Below, piece after piece: positions 45,227 to 55,187 of a stretch of 64,000 bases of DNA (positions within the stretch are counted from its first letter, which is position 1; each line of letters begins with the position of its first letter). This DNA comes from RYN-133 sp963708645. GTDB taxonomy: Bacteria; Actinomycetota; Actinomycetes; Mycobacteriales; Jatrophihabitantaceae. The stretch is taken from contig CAVPTA010000010.1 in the NCBI GenBank assembly GCA_963708645.1, positions 124,001-188,000 of the forward strand, in the 5' to 3' direction. A program made the translations under genes and the position numbers. The notes beneath the pieces were generated by a model. It was not told the DNA's origin. It saw only the letters and a list, made by a program, of their open reading frames with translations, and made no database searches.

Positions 45227-46435
45227 ATGAGCCGGGTCGTCCTGGGTGTTGCCGGGGGGATCGCCGCGTACAAAGCGGCGGACCTGCTGCGCAAGCTCAC
45301 CGAGGCCGGCCACGACGTCACCGTCGTCCCGACGGCGTCGGCGCTGCAGTTCGTCGGCGCCGCGACGTGGGAGGCGCTCTCGCACCAGCGCGTCCATACC
45401 GACGTCTGGAGCGACGCGGCCGAAGTGCCGCACGTACGCCTGGGCCGCGAGGCCGAGCTGGTCGTGGTTGCTCCGGCCACCGCCGATCTGCTGGCCAAGG
45501 CTGCGCACGGCCTCGCCGACGACCTCCTCACGAACACGCTGCTGACCGCGCGCTGTCCGGTGCTGTTCGCACCCGCGATGCACACCGAGATGTGGGAGCA
45601 CCCCGCCACCGTCGACACCGTCGCCACCCTGCGCCGCCGGGGCGCGGTCGTGCTCGACCCGGCCAGCGGCCGGCTGACCGGCAGCGACACGGGCAAGGGA
45701 CGCCTGCCCGAGCCGGCCGAACTCGCCGCGCATGCCGAGCTGCTGCTGCGACGTCGGGACGCATTGCCGTTCGACCTCGCCGCACGACACGTCGTCGTCA
45801 GCGCCGGGGGCACTCGCGAGGCGCTCGACCCGGTGCGTTTCCTCGGCAACGCATCGTCCGGCAAGCAGGGTTACGCGATCGCGGCGGTCGCGGCCGCTCG
45901 CGGTGCCCGGGTCACGTTGGTGAGCGCCAACGCCGAGCTGCCTGCACCCGCCGGCGTCGACGTCGTTGCGGTCGTCAGCGCGATCGAGCTCGCCGACTCG
46001 GTGCACAAGGTCAGTGCCGACGCCGACGTCGTGATCATGGCTGCCGCAGTCGCCGACTTCCGGCCGACCGCGGCGGCCGGCCACAAGATCAAGAAGGACG
46101 GGTTCGCGATCGCTCCGATCGAGCTGACCGAGAACCCGGACGTGCTTGCCGGGCTGGTCGCCGACCGGCGTCCGGGCCAGGTCATCGTCGGGTTCGCTGC
46201 CGAGACCGGCGACCACAGCGCCACCGTCCTCGAGCACGGCCGCGCGAAACTCGCCCGCAAGGGCTGCGACCTGCTCGTGGTCAATGCGGTCGGCCCCGGC
46301 AAGGCGTTCGGGACGTCCGACAACGCTGCGGTGATACTCGGCGCCGACGGCAGCGAGACCGACGTCCCGCTCGGCCCGAAGGCGCTGCTCGCCGCTGCGG
46401 TCTGTGACGCAGTCGCGGCCCGCTTCGCGGGCTGA
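45227..46435 (+). CDS. coaBC: bifunctional phosphopantothenoylcysteine decarboxylase / phosphopantothenate-cysteine ligase
   Basis: 402 residues. N-terminal CoaC flavoprotein domain (GVAGGIAAYKAADLLR, APATADLLAKAAHG, PAMHTEMWEHP with the PXMNxxMW-like site in which His replaces Asn) and C-terminal CoaB domain (VVVSAGGTREALDPVRFLGN, SSGKQGYAIA, the VxDFR-like AAVADFRPTAA, and KIKKDG lysine). Two successive steps of coenzyme A synthesis. ATG 45227 starts 6 bases after rpoZ. Confidence 0.95.
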   Translation: MSRVVLGVAGGIAAYKAADLLRKLTEAGHDVTVVPTASALQFVGAATWEALSHQRVHTDVWSDAAEVPHVRLGREAELVVVAPATADLLAKAAHGLADDLLTNTLLTARCPVLFAPAMHTEMWEHPATVDTVATLRRRGAVVLDPASGRLTGSDTGKGRLPEPAELAAHAELLLRRRDALPFDLAARHVVVSAGGTREALDPVRFLGNASSGKQGYAIAAVAAARGARVTLVSANAELPAPAGVDVVAVVSAIELADSVHKVSADADVVIMAAAVADFRPTAAAGHKIKKDGFAIAPIELTENPDVLAGLVADRRPGQVIVGFAAETGDHSATVLEHGRAKLARKGCDLLVVNAVGPGKAFGTSDNAAVILGADGSETDVPLGPKALLAAAVCDAVAARFAG

Positions 46436-46450
46436 AAACCCTGTCCTCTA

Positions 46451-46456
46451 TAGACT
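46451..46456 (+). promoter_or_regulatory. -10 box (TAGACT) for metK
   Basis: TAGACT (inside TATAGACT) lies 34 bases before GTG 46491; CCGGAG (46480-46485) is the likely ribosome-binding site. The leader is too short for a SAM riboswitch. Confidence 0.5.
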
Positions 46457-46490
46457 CTGCCGCCAGAGCCCTCAACCCACCGGAGCATGC

Positions 46491-47687
<1,197 letters not shown>

Positions 47688-47751
47688 CAGTGGTCAGTCT
47701 CGGCCTCAGTGGTCAGTTGTAACTGACCACTGAACGCCTAACTAACCACTG
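47688..47751. repeat. 26-bp perfect palindrome and flanking copies between metK and priA
   Basis: CAGTGGTCAGTT (47707-47718), GT, AACTGACCACTG (47721-47732) form a perfect inverted repeat. CAGTGGTCAGT also occurs at 47688-47698, directly after the metK stop, and a near copy (ACTAACCACTG) at 47741-47751. No T-run follows, so a plain intrinsic terminator is not evident; four half-sites also suit a protein-binding site. Confidence 0.75.
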
Positions 47752-47788
47752 TCGGAAACGGTCGGGACGGGCTGGTAGGTAAGGACAC

Positions 47789-49738
47789 GTGCCACCTAAG
47801 GTCCGGGAACCCGCGGCGAGCGATCCCGTCGCTCGGCTGTGGGTCGACGTACCGCTCGCGCATCTCGACCGGCCCTTCGACTACCTGGTCTCGGCCGACC
47901 TCGACGAGGCCGTCCGGTTCGGCTCCCGGGTGCGGGTGCGCTTCTCCGGACGGCTCGTCGACGGGTTCGTGCTCGAGCGCCGCGCTGATTCCGACCACCC
48001 GGGCAAACTCGCCTTCATCGAACGGGCCATCGGCGGCGAACCAGTCCTGACGCGCGACACGGCAACGTTGTTCCGCGCGGTAGCCGATCGGTGGGCGGGC
48101 AACGCCGTCGACGTCGTGCGCCTGGGCGTCCCGTCGCGGCATGGACGGGCCGAGTCAGCAGCTGCGCACACGACGGTGCCGCGGCCCGTCCCGCCGACAG
48201 CGACCGGATTCGACAACTACCGGGCCGGGCCCGCGTTCCTGCGCGCAGTCGCCGACGCGCGTCCCGCTCGTGCGGTGTGGACTGCCCGCCCCGACGACGA
48301 CTGGCCACAGCGCATCGCCGAAGCACTTGCCACCGCGCTGGCCGCCGGACGTGGGGCGATCGCGGTCGTCCCCGATGCCCGTGACCTCGAGCGGCTCGAC
48401 GCAGCCGTCGGCGACCTGCTCGGTCCGGGAGCGCACGTCGCCCTGTCGGCCGACCTCGGCCCCGCCGAGCGCTACCGCCGCTGGCTGGCCGCCAAGCGCG
48501 GCGCCGTGCGCGTGGTGATCGGCACCCGTGCCGCCGCCTACGCGCCGGTCGCCGACCTCGGCCTGCTCGCGATCTGGGACGACGGCGACGACCTCTACGA
48601 CGAGCCCCGGTCGCCCTACGCGCATACCCGCGACGTGCTCGTCCTGCGCTCGGCGCTGTCGGGTGCAGCGCTGCTGGTCGCCGGCTACGCCCGCACCGCC
48701 GAGGCCCAGCTGCTCGTCGAGACGCAGTGGGCGCACGAGATCGTCGCCGACCGCGCACAAGTTCGCCGGGCTGCGCCGCGCGTCGTGGTCACCGCCGACG
48801 ACCTCGAGCAGGAACGCGACGAGGCCGCGGCAGCAGCCCGGCTGCCCAGCCTCGCGTGGCGGACGACCCGCGACGCTCTCGCCACCGGCGCCCCCGTCCT
48901 CGTCCAGGTGCCCAGAGGCGGGTACGTGCCGGCGCTCGCGTGCGTACGCGACCGCACCTCGGCCCGCTGCCCGACCTGTTCCGGACCACTGATGAGCCCG
49001 GGACGTGACGCGGTCGCGCGGTGCCGCTGGTGCGGCCGGCCGGCCGGTGACTGGCGGTGCCCCGAGTGCGGCGGCCGCGCGATGCGTGCCGTCGTCGTGG
49101 GCGCCCGCCGCACCGCCGAGGAACTCGGGCGCGCGTTCCCCGGCGCCGCCGTGCGCACCAGCGGCGGCGAGCGGGTGCTCGCGCGTGTCGAAGCCCGGCC
49201 CGATCTCGTCATCGCGACGCCCGGAGCCGAACCACTGGTCGAGGGCGGCTACGGCGCTGCACTGCTCCTCGACGGTTGGGCGCTGCTCTCGCGCGCCGAC
49301 CTGCGCGCCGGCGAAGAAACCCTGCGCCGCTGGATGACCGCGGCCGCGCTCGTGCGACCCGGTGGCCTCGTGGTGGTCGGCGCCGACTCCGGCGTGCCGG
49401 CCGTCCAGGCCCTGGTGCGCTGGGATCCCGCCGGCTTCGCCGGCCGCGAGCTGGCCGAGCGTCGCGAGCTCGGCTTCCCACCGGCGGTGCGCATGGCAGC
49501 CCTGACCGGCGCGCCCACCGCTGTCGCCGAACTACTCGATGCCGCACGACTTCCCGAGCCGGCCGAAGTGATCGGCCCCGTCCCGATCGACGCCGACACC
49601 GAGCGGATGCTCGTGCGCGTGCCACGCGCAGAATCGGCCGCGCTCGCCGCCGCCCTGAAGGACGCCGCCGCCGTCCGGTCGGCCCGCAAGGCCACCGATC
49701 CGGTCAAACTCGTCCTCGACCCGTACGAGCTCGTGTAA
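47789..49738 (+). CDS. priA: primosomal protein N' (PriA), helicase motifs degenerate
   Basis: 649 residues. N-terminal 3'-DNA-binding domain (WVDVPLAHLDRPFDYLV) and the zinc-binding cluster of CxxC pairs (ARCPTCSGPL, ARCRWCGRP, RCPECGG) identify PriA. As in other actinobacterial PriA, Walker A (GSGKT) is absent: the corresponding region reads ADARPARAVWTARPDDDW, and the DEAH box is replaced by IWDDGDDLYDE. It is therefore probably a replication-restart scaffold without helicase activity. It follows metK in the usual actinobacterial order. Confidence 0.9.
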   Translation: MPPKVREPAASDPVARLWVDVPLAHLDRPFDYLVSADLDEAVRFGSRVRVRFSGRLVDGFVLERRADSDHPGKLAFIERAIGGEPVLTRDTATLFRAVADRWAGNAVDVVRLGVPSRHGRAESAAAHTTVPRPVPPTATGFDNYRAGPAFLRAVADARPARAVWTARPDDDWPQRIAEALATALAAGRGAIAVVPDARDLERLDAAVGDLLGPGAHVALSADLGPAERYRRWLAAKRGAVRVVIGTRAAAYAPVADLGLLAIWDDGDDLYDEPRSPYAHTRDVLVLRSALSGAALLVAGYARTAEAQLLVETQWAHEIVADRAQVRRAAPRVVVTADDLEQERDEAAAAARLPSLAWRTTRDALATGAPVLVQVPRGGYVPALACVRDRTSARCPTCSGPLMSPGRDAVARCRWCGRPAGDWRCPECGGRAMRAVVVGARRTAEELGRAFPGAAVRTSGGERVLARVEARPDLVIATPGAEPLVEGGYGAALLLDGWALLSRADLRAGEETLRRWMTAAALVRPGGLVVVGADSGVPAVQALVRWDPAGFAGRELAERRELGFPPAVRMAALTGAPTAVAELLDAARLPEPAEVIGPVPIDADTERMLVRVPRAESAALAAALKDAAAVRSARKATDPVKLVLDPYELV

Positions 49739-49785
49739 CGCAGATGTCGCGGCGTTGACGCGGACGAGCAGGCACACTGTCAGGC

Positions 49786-50580
49786 GTGAGCGGAGGGACG
49801 GTGACGGCGCAGACGCCGTCGCGGCTGGCGCACTGGGAGCGCTCCACCGAATGGCCGCTGGCGGTGCTGGCCGTGCTCTTCCTCGGCGTCTACGCGACCG
49901 AAGTACTCGCGGTCGGGCTCAGCGCCGGCTGGCACCTGACATTGCGAGTGCTCGACTACCTGATCTGGGCGCTGTTCGTCAGCGAGTTCTTCGTCCGGGT
50001 CGCGCTCGCCCATGCCCGCGGCCGGTACGTGCTCCGCCACCTGCCCGACCTCGCCATGCTCGCACTGCCGTTCCTGCGGGCGTTGCGCGTGCTGCGGCTC
50101 ATCCCGCTGTTGCGCGCACTGAACCGCTGGGTCGCCGACTCACTCCGTGGCCGCGTGGTCGTCTACGGCGGTACGACGGCGGTGCTGCTCGTGTTCACCG
50201 GCGCGCTTGCCGAACTGGACGCCGAGCGCGGGCATGCCGGGTCGACGATCACCACGTTCGGGACCGCGCTGTGGTGGGCCTGCGTCACGATCGCGACCGT
50301 CGGCTACGGCGACTACACCCCGATAACCACCGAAGGACGCTTCGTCGCGGTCGGCATCATGATCGGCGGCGTCATGCTCGTCGGTGCGGTGACCGCGTCG
50401 TTCGCTACCTGGCTCATCGACCGGCTCCGCGTCGAGGAAGAGGTCGAACTCGAAGAGACCCAGGCCGACCTGCGCGCCGTCCACGCCAAACTCGCCGACA
50501 TGCAGGCCGACCTGGCCGAGCTGAAAGCCCTGCTGCGCGAGCGTCAGGCCGACGAGCGCCCGGCCAGCGCGTCGTCGTAG
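49786..50580 (+). CDS. voltage-gated-type potassium channel
   Basis: 264 residues with six hydrophobic segments. An S4-like helix carries regularly spaced arginines (FLRALRVLRLIPLLRALNRW); the pore has the K+ selectivity filter TVGYGD at about residues 167-172. The C-terminus is a coiled coil (EEEVELEETQADLRAVHAKL, LADMQADLAELKALL) rather than an RCK domain, and probably holds the tetramer together. GTG start; in-frame GTG 49801 is an alternative. The last 37 bases overlap the convergent exporter gene. Confidence 0.9.
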   Translation: MSGGTVTAQTPSRLAHWERSTEWPLAVLAVLFLGVYATEVLAVGLSAGWHLTLRVLDYLIWALFVSEFFVRVALAHARGRYVLRHLPDLAMLALPFLRALRVLRLIPLLRALNRWVADSLRGRVVVYGGTTAVLLVFTGALAELDAERGHAGSTITTFGTALWWACVTIATVGYGDYTPITTEGRFVAVGIMIGGVMLVGAVTASFATWLIDRLRVEEEVELEETQADLRAVHAKLADMQADLAELKALLRERQADERPASASS

Positions 50581-52316
50581 GCGACGTCCTCGTCAGGCAG
50601 TGCAGGAACCGACAACGCGCTGCCCTCGCGCGCCGCACCGTCGGCGAGCGGGTGCTCGGCTTCGGCGTGCACGAACTTCGCGCCGCGCATCAGCGAGGCT
50701 CCGGCCGCCAGCAGCAACATGATGATCGACGCGCTGAACGCGATCAGCAGCCCGTGGCGGAACGGCTCTGAGATCAGGTGCGGGAAGAACTGCTGCCCGT
50801 AGATCATCGACGTGTTCGCATGCGCACCCGGGTTGGGCACGAGCGCGTGGACGGGATTGTCGCCGAGGAAGGCGGCGAACAACAGCCCGACCGGTGAGGC
50901 GTGCGAGGCTGCGTGGGCGGCGCCCGGCGTGACACCGGCACCGATCAGACCGCCAGACAATGCCGCCGGCAACGTGCTCGCGAGCCCCACGGCCATGAGT
51001 GTGAAGAACCCGCCCATCGACAAGACCATGCCGGCGTTCATGCCGGTCGCGCGAATGCCCGAGGCGGCGCCACGTTCGCTGGCCGGGACGGCGTTCATGA
51101 TCGCTGCCGAGTTCGGCGCGGCCATCAGGCCCATACCGATCCCGTTGAGCGCGAGCAGACCGGCGAACAGCACGTAGTTGAAGTCAGCCGGCAGCATGAT
51201 CAACCCGAGGAACGTGAGCGCGGTGAGCAGCAGCCCGCCGGTCGCGAACGCGCGGGCGCCGAACCGGTCCGAGATCGCGCCCGACGCAGGGCCCGCGATG
51301 AGGAAGCCGATGGTCAACGGCAGCATGTAGATGCCCGCCCACAGCGGCGTATCGGCGAATTGGTATCCGTGCAGCGGCAGCCAGATGCCCTGCAGCCAGA
51401 TGATCAGCATGAACTGCAAGCCGCCGCGCGACATTGCCGCCAGCAGGTTCACCGCCTGCCCGGCAGCGAAGGCCCGCACCTTGAACAGCTTCATGTTGAT
51501 CATCGGGTCGGCAACGTGGTTCTCGATGACCACGAACGCGACCAGCAGTGCGACTCCGGCGATCATGCCGGTCAGCACGCGCGGCGACGTCCATCCCATG
51601 GTGTGCCCGCCGTAGGGCTGCAGGCCGTACGTGATCGCGATCAGCAACGCGATCAGACCGATTCCGAAGGTGAGGTTGCCCCACCAGTCGACGACCACGC
51701 GGCGCGAGCGATCGCGCGGCTTGTCGTGCAAGGTGCGGTAGCCCATCCAGGTGCCCCAGATGCCAACCGGAACGCTCACCCAGAACACGGCACGCCAGTG
51801 CCACTCGGACAGCACGCCGCCGATGATCAACCCGAGGAACGATCCGGCCAGTGCCGACACCTGGTTGACGCCGAGCGCGAAACCGCGCCGCTCGGGCGGG
51901 AACGCATCGGTGATGATCGCCGTCGAGTTGGCCATCACCATGGCGCCGCCGACGCCTTGCACGACGCGCATGATGATGATCTCGAGCGCGCCCGCCGAGC
52001 CGCTGTTGGGTACGAGCGCACAGCCGATCGAGCCGATCGCGAAGATCAGGAACCCCAGGTTGAACAGCTTGGCCCGGCCGTACTGGTCGCCGAGACGGCC
52101 GAAGGTGACGACCAGGACGGCTGTCACCAGCAGGAAGCCCATCAGCATCCACAGCAGATAGGAGATGTTCTCGGGTGCGAGCGGGTTGAGCCCGAGCCCG
52201 GCGAAGATCGCAGGCAGCGAGATGAGCAGGATCGAGGAGTTGAGCGTGGCGGCAAGGATGCCGACCGTGGTCACCGACAGGGCTACCCGGCGATCATGAG
52301 CTTCGGAGTGGGGCAC
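50544..52316 (-). CDS. DHA2-family MFS exporter
   Basis: 590 residues, about fourteen membrane segments. FGRLGDQYGRAKLF is MFS motif A; SFLGLIIGGVLSEWHWR is the DHA2 motif C region. A long periplasmic-side loop near residue 480 (TPGAAHAASHASPVG to NTSMIYGQQFFPHL) and an acidic C-terminal tail are distinctive. GTG start 52316 has AAAGGA 5 bases upstream. The palindrome at 52333-52347 covers its probable -10 (TAGGAT on the minus strand), pointing to repressor control; no regulator gene is adjacent. Confidence 0.88.
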   Translation of the reverse strand: MPHSEAHDRRVALSVTTVGILAATLNSSILLISLPAIFAGLGLNPLAPENISYLLWMLMGFLLVTAVLVVTFGRLGDQYGRAKLFNLGFLIFAIGSIGCALVPNSGSAGALEIIIMRVVQGVGGAMVMANSTAIITDAFPPERRGFALGVNQVSALAGSFLGLIIGGVLSEWHWRAVFWVSVPVGIWGTWMGYRTLHDKPRDRSRRVVVDWWGNLTFGIGLIALLIAITYGLQPYGGHTMGWTSPRVLTGMIAGVALLVAFVVIENHVADPMINMKLFKVRAFAAGQAVNLLAAMSRGGLQFMLIIWLQGIWLPLHGYQFADTPLWAGIYMLPLTIGFLIAGPASGAISDRFGARAFATGGLLLTALTFLGLIMLPADFNYVLFAGLLALNGIGMGLMAAPNSAAIMNAVPASERGAASGIRATGMNAGMVLSMGGFFTLMAVGLASTLPAALSGGLIGAGVTPGAAHAASHASPVGLLFAAFLGDNPVHALVPNPGAHANTSMIYGQQFFPHLISEPFRHGLLIAFSASIIMLLLAAGASLMRGAKFVHAEAEHPLADGAAREGSALSVPALPDEDVAYDDALAGRSSA

Positions 52317-52332
52317 AGAGGTCCTTTCATTC

Positions 52333-52347
52333 GTTAGCCATCCTAAC
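52333..52347. promoter_or_regulatory. palindrome over the exporter promoter
   Basis: GTTAGCCATCCTAAC has 5-bp inverted arms (GTTAG/CTAAC) around a 5-base centre. On the minus strand it includes TAGGAT, 17-30 bases from the exporter GTG, a classic repressor position. Confidence 0.5.
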
Positions 52348-52379
52348 TAGTGACGTGTGGTGCGGTCCACCGGTATCCG

Positions 52380-52385
52380 TAGACT
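52380..52385 (+). promoter_or_regulatory. -10 box (TAGACT) for leaderless def
   Basis: TAGACT ends 7 bases before GTG 52393. It decides the def start, since an upstream in-frame GTG at 52357 would lie before the box. Confidence 0.55.
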
Positions 52386-52392
52386 TTCCGAC

Positions 52393-52923
52393 GTGACGGT
52401 CGTCCCTATCCGCCTGTTCGGCGACCCGGTACTGCGCACCCCGGCCGAACCGGTCACGGACTTCGACGCCGAACTGCGCCAGCTGGTCACCGATCTCGAG
52501 CAGACGATGCTCGCCGCGCCCGGTGTCGGCCTGGCCGCGCCGCAGATCGGCGTCTCGCTGCGGGTGTTCACCTATCACGTCGACGACGAGCAGGCGGGTC
52601 ACCTGATCAACCCTGTGCTGCACTTCCCGGGCGACGAGACCCAGGACGGGCCGGAGGGCTGTTTGTCCATCCCGGGCCTCGCCTTCGACTGCGTGCGTCG
52701 CGCCCACGTCGTCGCGCACGGCCAGAACATGTACGGCGATCCGATCACCGTCGAGGGCACCGCTCGGCTCGCGCGGTGCATCCAGCACGAGACCGACCAC
52801 CTCGACGGGGTCATGTTCATATCGCGCCTCGACCCCGAGACCCGCAAGGCGGCGATGCGGGCGATCCGCGCGGCGGAGTGGTCGGGCCTGGACACCCCCA
52901 AGATCAAGGTCAGCCCGCACTGA
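52393..52923 (+). CDS. def: peptide deformylase
   Basis: Removes the formyl group from new proteins; Fe/Zn hydrolase. Start GTG 52393 gives MTVVPIRLFGDPVLRTPAEPV, the family N-terminus. Motif 1 GVGLAAPQIG, motif 2 EGCLSIPG (metal Cys) and motif 3 QHETDHLDG with His132, Glu133 and His136. 176 residues. fmt follows after one base. Confidence 0.95.
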   Translation: MTVVPIRLFGDPVLRTPAEPVTDFDAELRQLVTDLEQTMLAAPGVGLAAPQIGVSLRVFTYHVDDEQAGHLINPVLHFPGDETQDGPEGCLSIPGLAFDCVRRAHVVAHGQNMYGDPITVEGTARLARCIQHETDHLDGVMFISRLDPETRKAAMRAIRAAEWSGLDTPKIKVSPH

Positions 52924-52924
52924 G

Positions 52925-53851
52925 ATGAGACTTGCTTTCGCGGGGACGCCGGCGGCGGCCGTCCCGTCGCTTCGTGCGCTGTTGGACGCACCCGGCCACG
53001 ACGTGGTCGCGGTGATCACCCGTCCGCCCGCCCGCGCCGGACGCGGCCGGCGCACCACATCCTCGCCCGTGGCCGAGCTCGCCGCTCAGACCGGCGTGCC
53101 GGTGTTGACGCCGGCCAAGCCGGGCGACGCCGATTTCCTGGCCGAGCTGCGCACCCTCGATGTCGACGCCTGCCCGGTCGTCGCCTATGGCGCGCTGCTG
53201 CCCCAGCGCGCGCTCGACGTGCCGCGGCACGGCTGGGTCAACCTGCACTTCTCACTGCTGCCCGCCTGGCGCGGTGCCGCACCCGTCCAGCACGCGATCC
53301 TGCACGGCGACGATGTCACCGGCGCTTCCACGTTCCTGATCGAGGCCGGTCTCGACACCGGTCCGGTGTTCGGCGTCGTGACCGAGGCGATCCGGCCGAC
53401 CGACACCAGCGGCGACCTGCTCGAACGACTGGCGGACTCGGGCGCCGGTCTGCTGCGCGCGACGATGGATGGTCTCGCCGACGGCTCGCTCGTCCCGCGC
53501 GCACAAGAGGCGGACGGGGTGTCGATCGCCGCCAAGATCACCGTCGATGACGCCCGTGTGCCGTGGGACTCGCCCGCCCGGCACGTCGACCGTCTCGTCC
53601 GCGCCTGCACGCCCGCGCCCGGCGCCTGGACGACCTTCCGCGGCGAACGGCTCAAGCTCGGGCCGGTGCGCCTGCGCGGCGCGAACGACCTGCGTCCGGG
53701 CCAGGTGCACGCAGACCGGGCCGGCGTCGCGGTCGGCACGGCCAGCGCCGAGGTCGAACTCGGCCTGGTGCAACCACCGGGCAAGCGTGCGATGCCCGCC
53801 GCCGACTGGGCCCGCGGTGCACGCATCGAGGCCGGCGAGACGCTTGGCTGA
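52925..53851 (+). CDS. fmt: methionyl-tRNA formyltransferase
   Basis: Formylates initiator Met-tRNA with 10-formyl-THF. MRLAFAGTPAAAVPSL start, catalytic segment VNLHFSLLPAWRGAAPVQHAI (Asn and His), GLDTGPV (Asp), and the C-terminal tRNA-binding domain from about residue 205. 308 residues. Partner of def, with which it forms an operon. The rsmB TTG start overlaps its end by 8 bases. Confidence 0.95.
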   Translation: MRLAFAGTPAAAVPSLRALLDAPGHDVVAVITRPPARAGRGRRTTSSPVAELAAQTGVPVLTPAKPGDADFLAELRTLDVDACPVVAYGALLPQRALDVPRHGWVNLHFSLLPAWRGAAPVQHAILHGDDVTGASTFLIEAGLDTGPVFGVVTEAIRPTDTSGDLLERLADSGAGLLRATMDGLADGSLVPRAQEADGVSIAAKITVDDARVPWDSPARHVDRLVRACTPAPGAWTTFRGERLKLGPVRLRGANDLRPGQVHADRAGVAVGTASAEVELGLVQPPGKRAMPAADWARGARIEAGETLG

Positions 53852-55187
53852 CTCACCGCGCGCGCCACGCTCGCCACGTGAGGTCGCCTATCGGCTCCTG
53901 CGCGCGGTCGAGGTCGACGGTGCGTACGCCAACCTGGCACTCCCGCCGCTCATCCGGGCCGCCGGACTGACCGGTCGCGACGCCGCCTTCGCAACCGAGC
54001 TCGCCTACGGCACCGTTCGCACCGTCGGCACGCTCGACCGGGTGCTCGCCGAGTGCATCGACCGGGCGCTGCCCGACGTCCAGCCCGAGGTGCTCGACCT
54101 TCTACGCCTCGGCGCGTATCAGGCTTTGCGCACCCGCATCCCGCCGCACGCGGCCGTCGCGACCACGGTCGACCTCGCGCGCGCGACCGGTCGCAGCCGC
54201 GCCGCGGGCTTCGTCAACGCGATCCTGCGCCGCGTCACCCGTTCGAGCTGGGACGCGTGGACCGAGCAACTCGGGCGCGACGAGACCCCGCTCGGACGCC
54301 TCGCGCTGAGCACCGCCCACCCGGAGTGGATCGCCGCCGCGTTCGCCGACGCCCTCGGCGATCCGATGGACGGGACGCTCGACGAGACCGCCGCGGCCTT
54401 GGCTGCCGACGACGAGCGCCCCCGCACTCATCTGGTCGCGTGGCCCGGACAGATCGCACGCGACGACCTGCTCGACGAAGCCGGCGGCAGCGCCGGGGCA
54501 TGGTCGCCGTACGCCGTGTACCTCGACGGTGGCGATCCTGGCGCACTCGCCGCGGTGCGGACGCACCGGGCCGGCGTGCAGGACGAGGGCAGCCAGTTGT
54601 GCGCCCTGGCGCTCGCGAACGCTCCCGTCGACGGACGTGACGAACGCTGGCTCGATCTGTGCGCCGGACCGGGCGGTAAGGCGGCCCTGCTCGCCGGGCT
54701 GGCCGCCGAGCGAGGCGCGGTCGTCACTGCGAACGAACTTCGGCCGCATCGCGCGGAACTCGTTCGGCAGGCCACCGCGCCGTGGCAGATCGACGTGCGT
54801 GTCGGGGACGCACGTGAATTCCCCGAGGTCGACGGCGGCTACGACCGGGTACTGCTCGACGCGCCCTGCACCGGGTTGGGCGCGCTGCGCCGCCGACCCG
54901 AGGCGCGGTGGCGTCGCAATCCGAGTGACGTCGCCGAGCTCGCGCAATTGCAGCGTGAACTGCTTGCGACAGCGCTGCGACTCGTCCGACCCGGGGGAGT
55001 GGTCGCCTACGTGACGTGCTCACCGCACCGCGCGGAGACGGTGGACGTCGTCGCCGGACACAACCTGCTCGACGCGCGACCGCTGTTCGACGCGATGCCC
55101 GATCTCGGCGACGGTCCGACCGTCCAGCTGTGGCCCCACCGCCACGGCACCGACGCAATGTTCTGCGCGCTCATCACGCGCGGCTGA
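53844..55187 (+). CDS. rsmB: 16S rRNA m5C967 methyltransferase (RsmB/Sun)
   Basis: TTG 53844 overlaps the fmt stop and gives MADSPRAPRSPREVAYRLL, a natural RsmB N-terminus. 447 residues: an N-terminal NusB-like RNA-binding domain (about residues 10-140: VEVDGAYANLALPPLI, AFATELAYGT), then the SAM domain with LDLCAGPGGKA and the paired cysteines Cys342 (DAPCTGLG) and Cys392 (VTCSPHRAE) used in m5C chemistry. Its TGA directly abuts the stop of the convergent lipoprotein gene. Confidence 0.93.
   Translation: MADSPRAPRSPREVAYRLLRAVEVDGAYANLALPPLIRAAGLTGRDAAFATELAYGTVRTVGTLDRVLAECIDRALPDVQPEVLDLLRLGAYQALRTRIPPHAAVATTVDLARATGRSRAAGFVNAILRRVTRSSWDAWTEQLGRDETPLGRLALSTAHPEWIAAAFADALGDPMDGTLDETAAALAADDERPRTHLVAWPGQIARDDLLDEAGGSAGAWSPYAVYLDGGDPGALAAVRTHRAGVQDEGSQLCALALANAPVDGRDERWLDLCAGPGGKAALLAGLAAERGAVVTANELRPHRAELVRQATAPWQIDVRVGDAREFPEVDGGYDRVLLDAPCTGLGALRRRPEARWRRNPSDVAELAQLQRELLATALRLVRPGGVVAYVTCSPHRAETVDVVAGHNLLDARPLFDAMPDLGDGPTVQLWPHRHGTDAMFCALITRG

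Noticed and set aside
46457..46490. SAM riboswitch before metK
   Set aside because: The leader after the -10 box is about 30 bases, too short for any SAM riboswitch class.
52333..52347. IdeR/DtxR iron box
   Set aside because: Resembles TTAGG...CTAA but has the wrong spacing and lacks the full 19-bp consensus.
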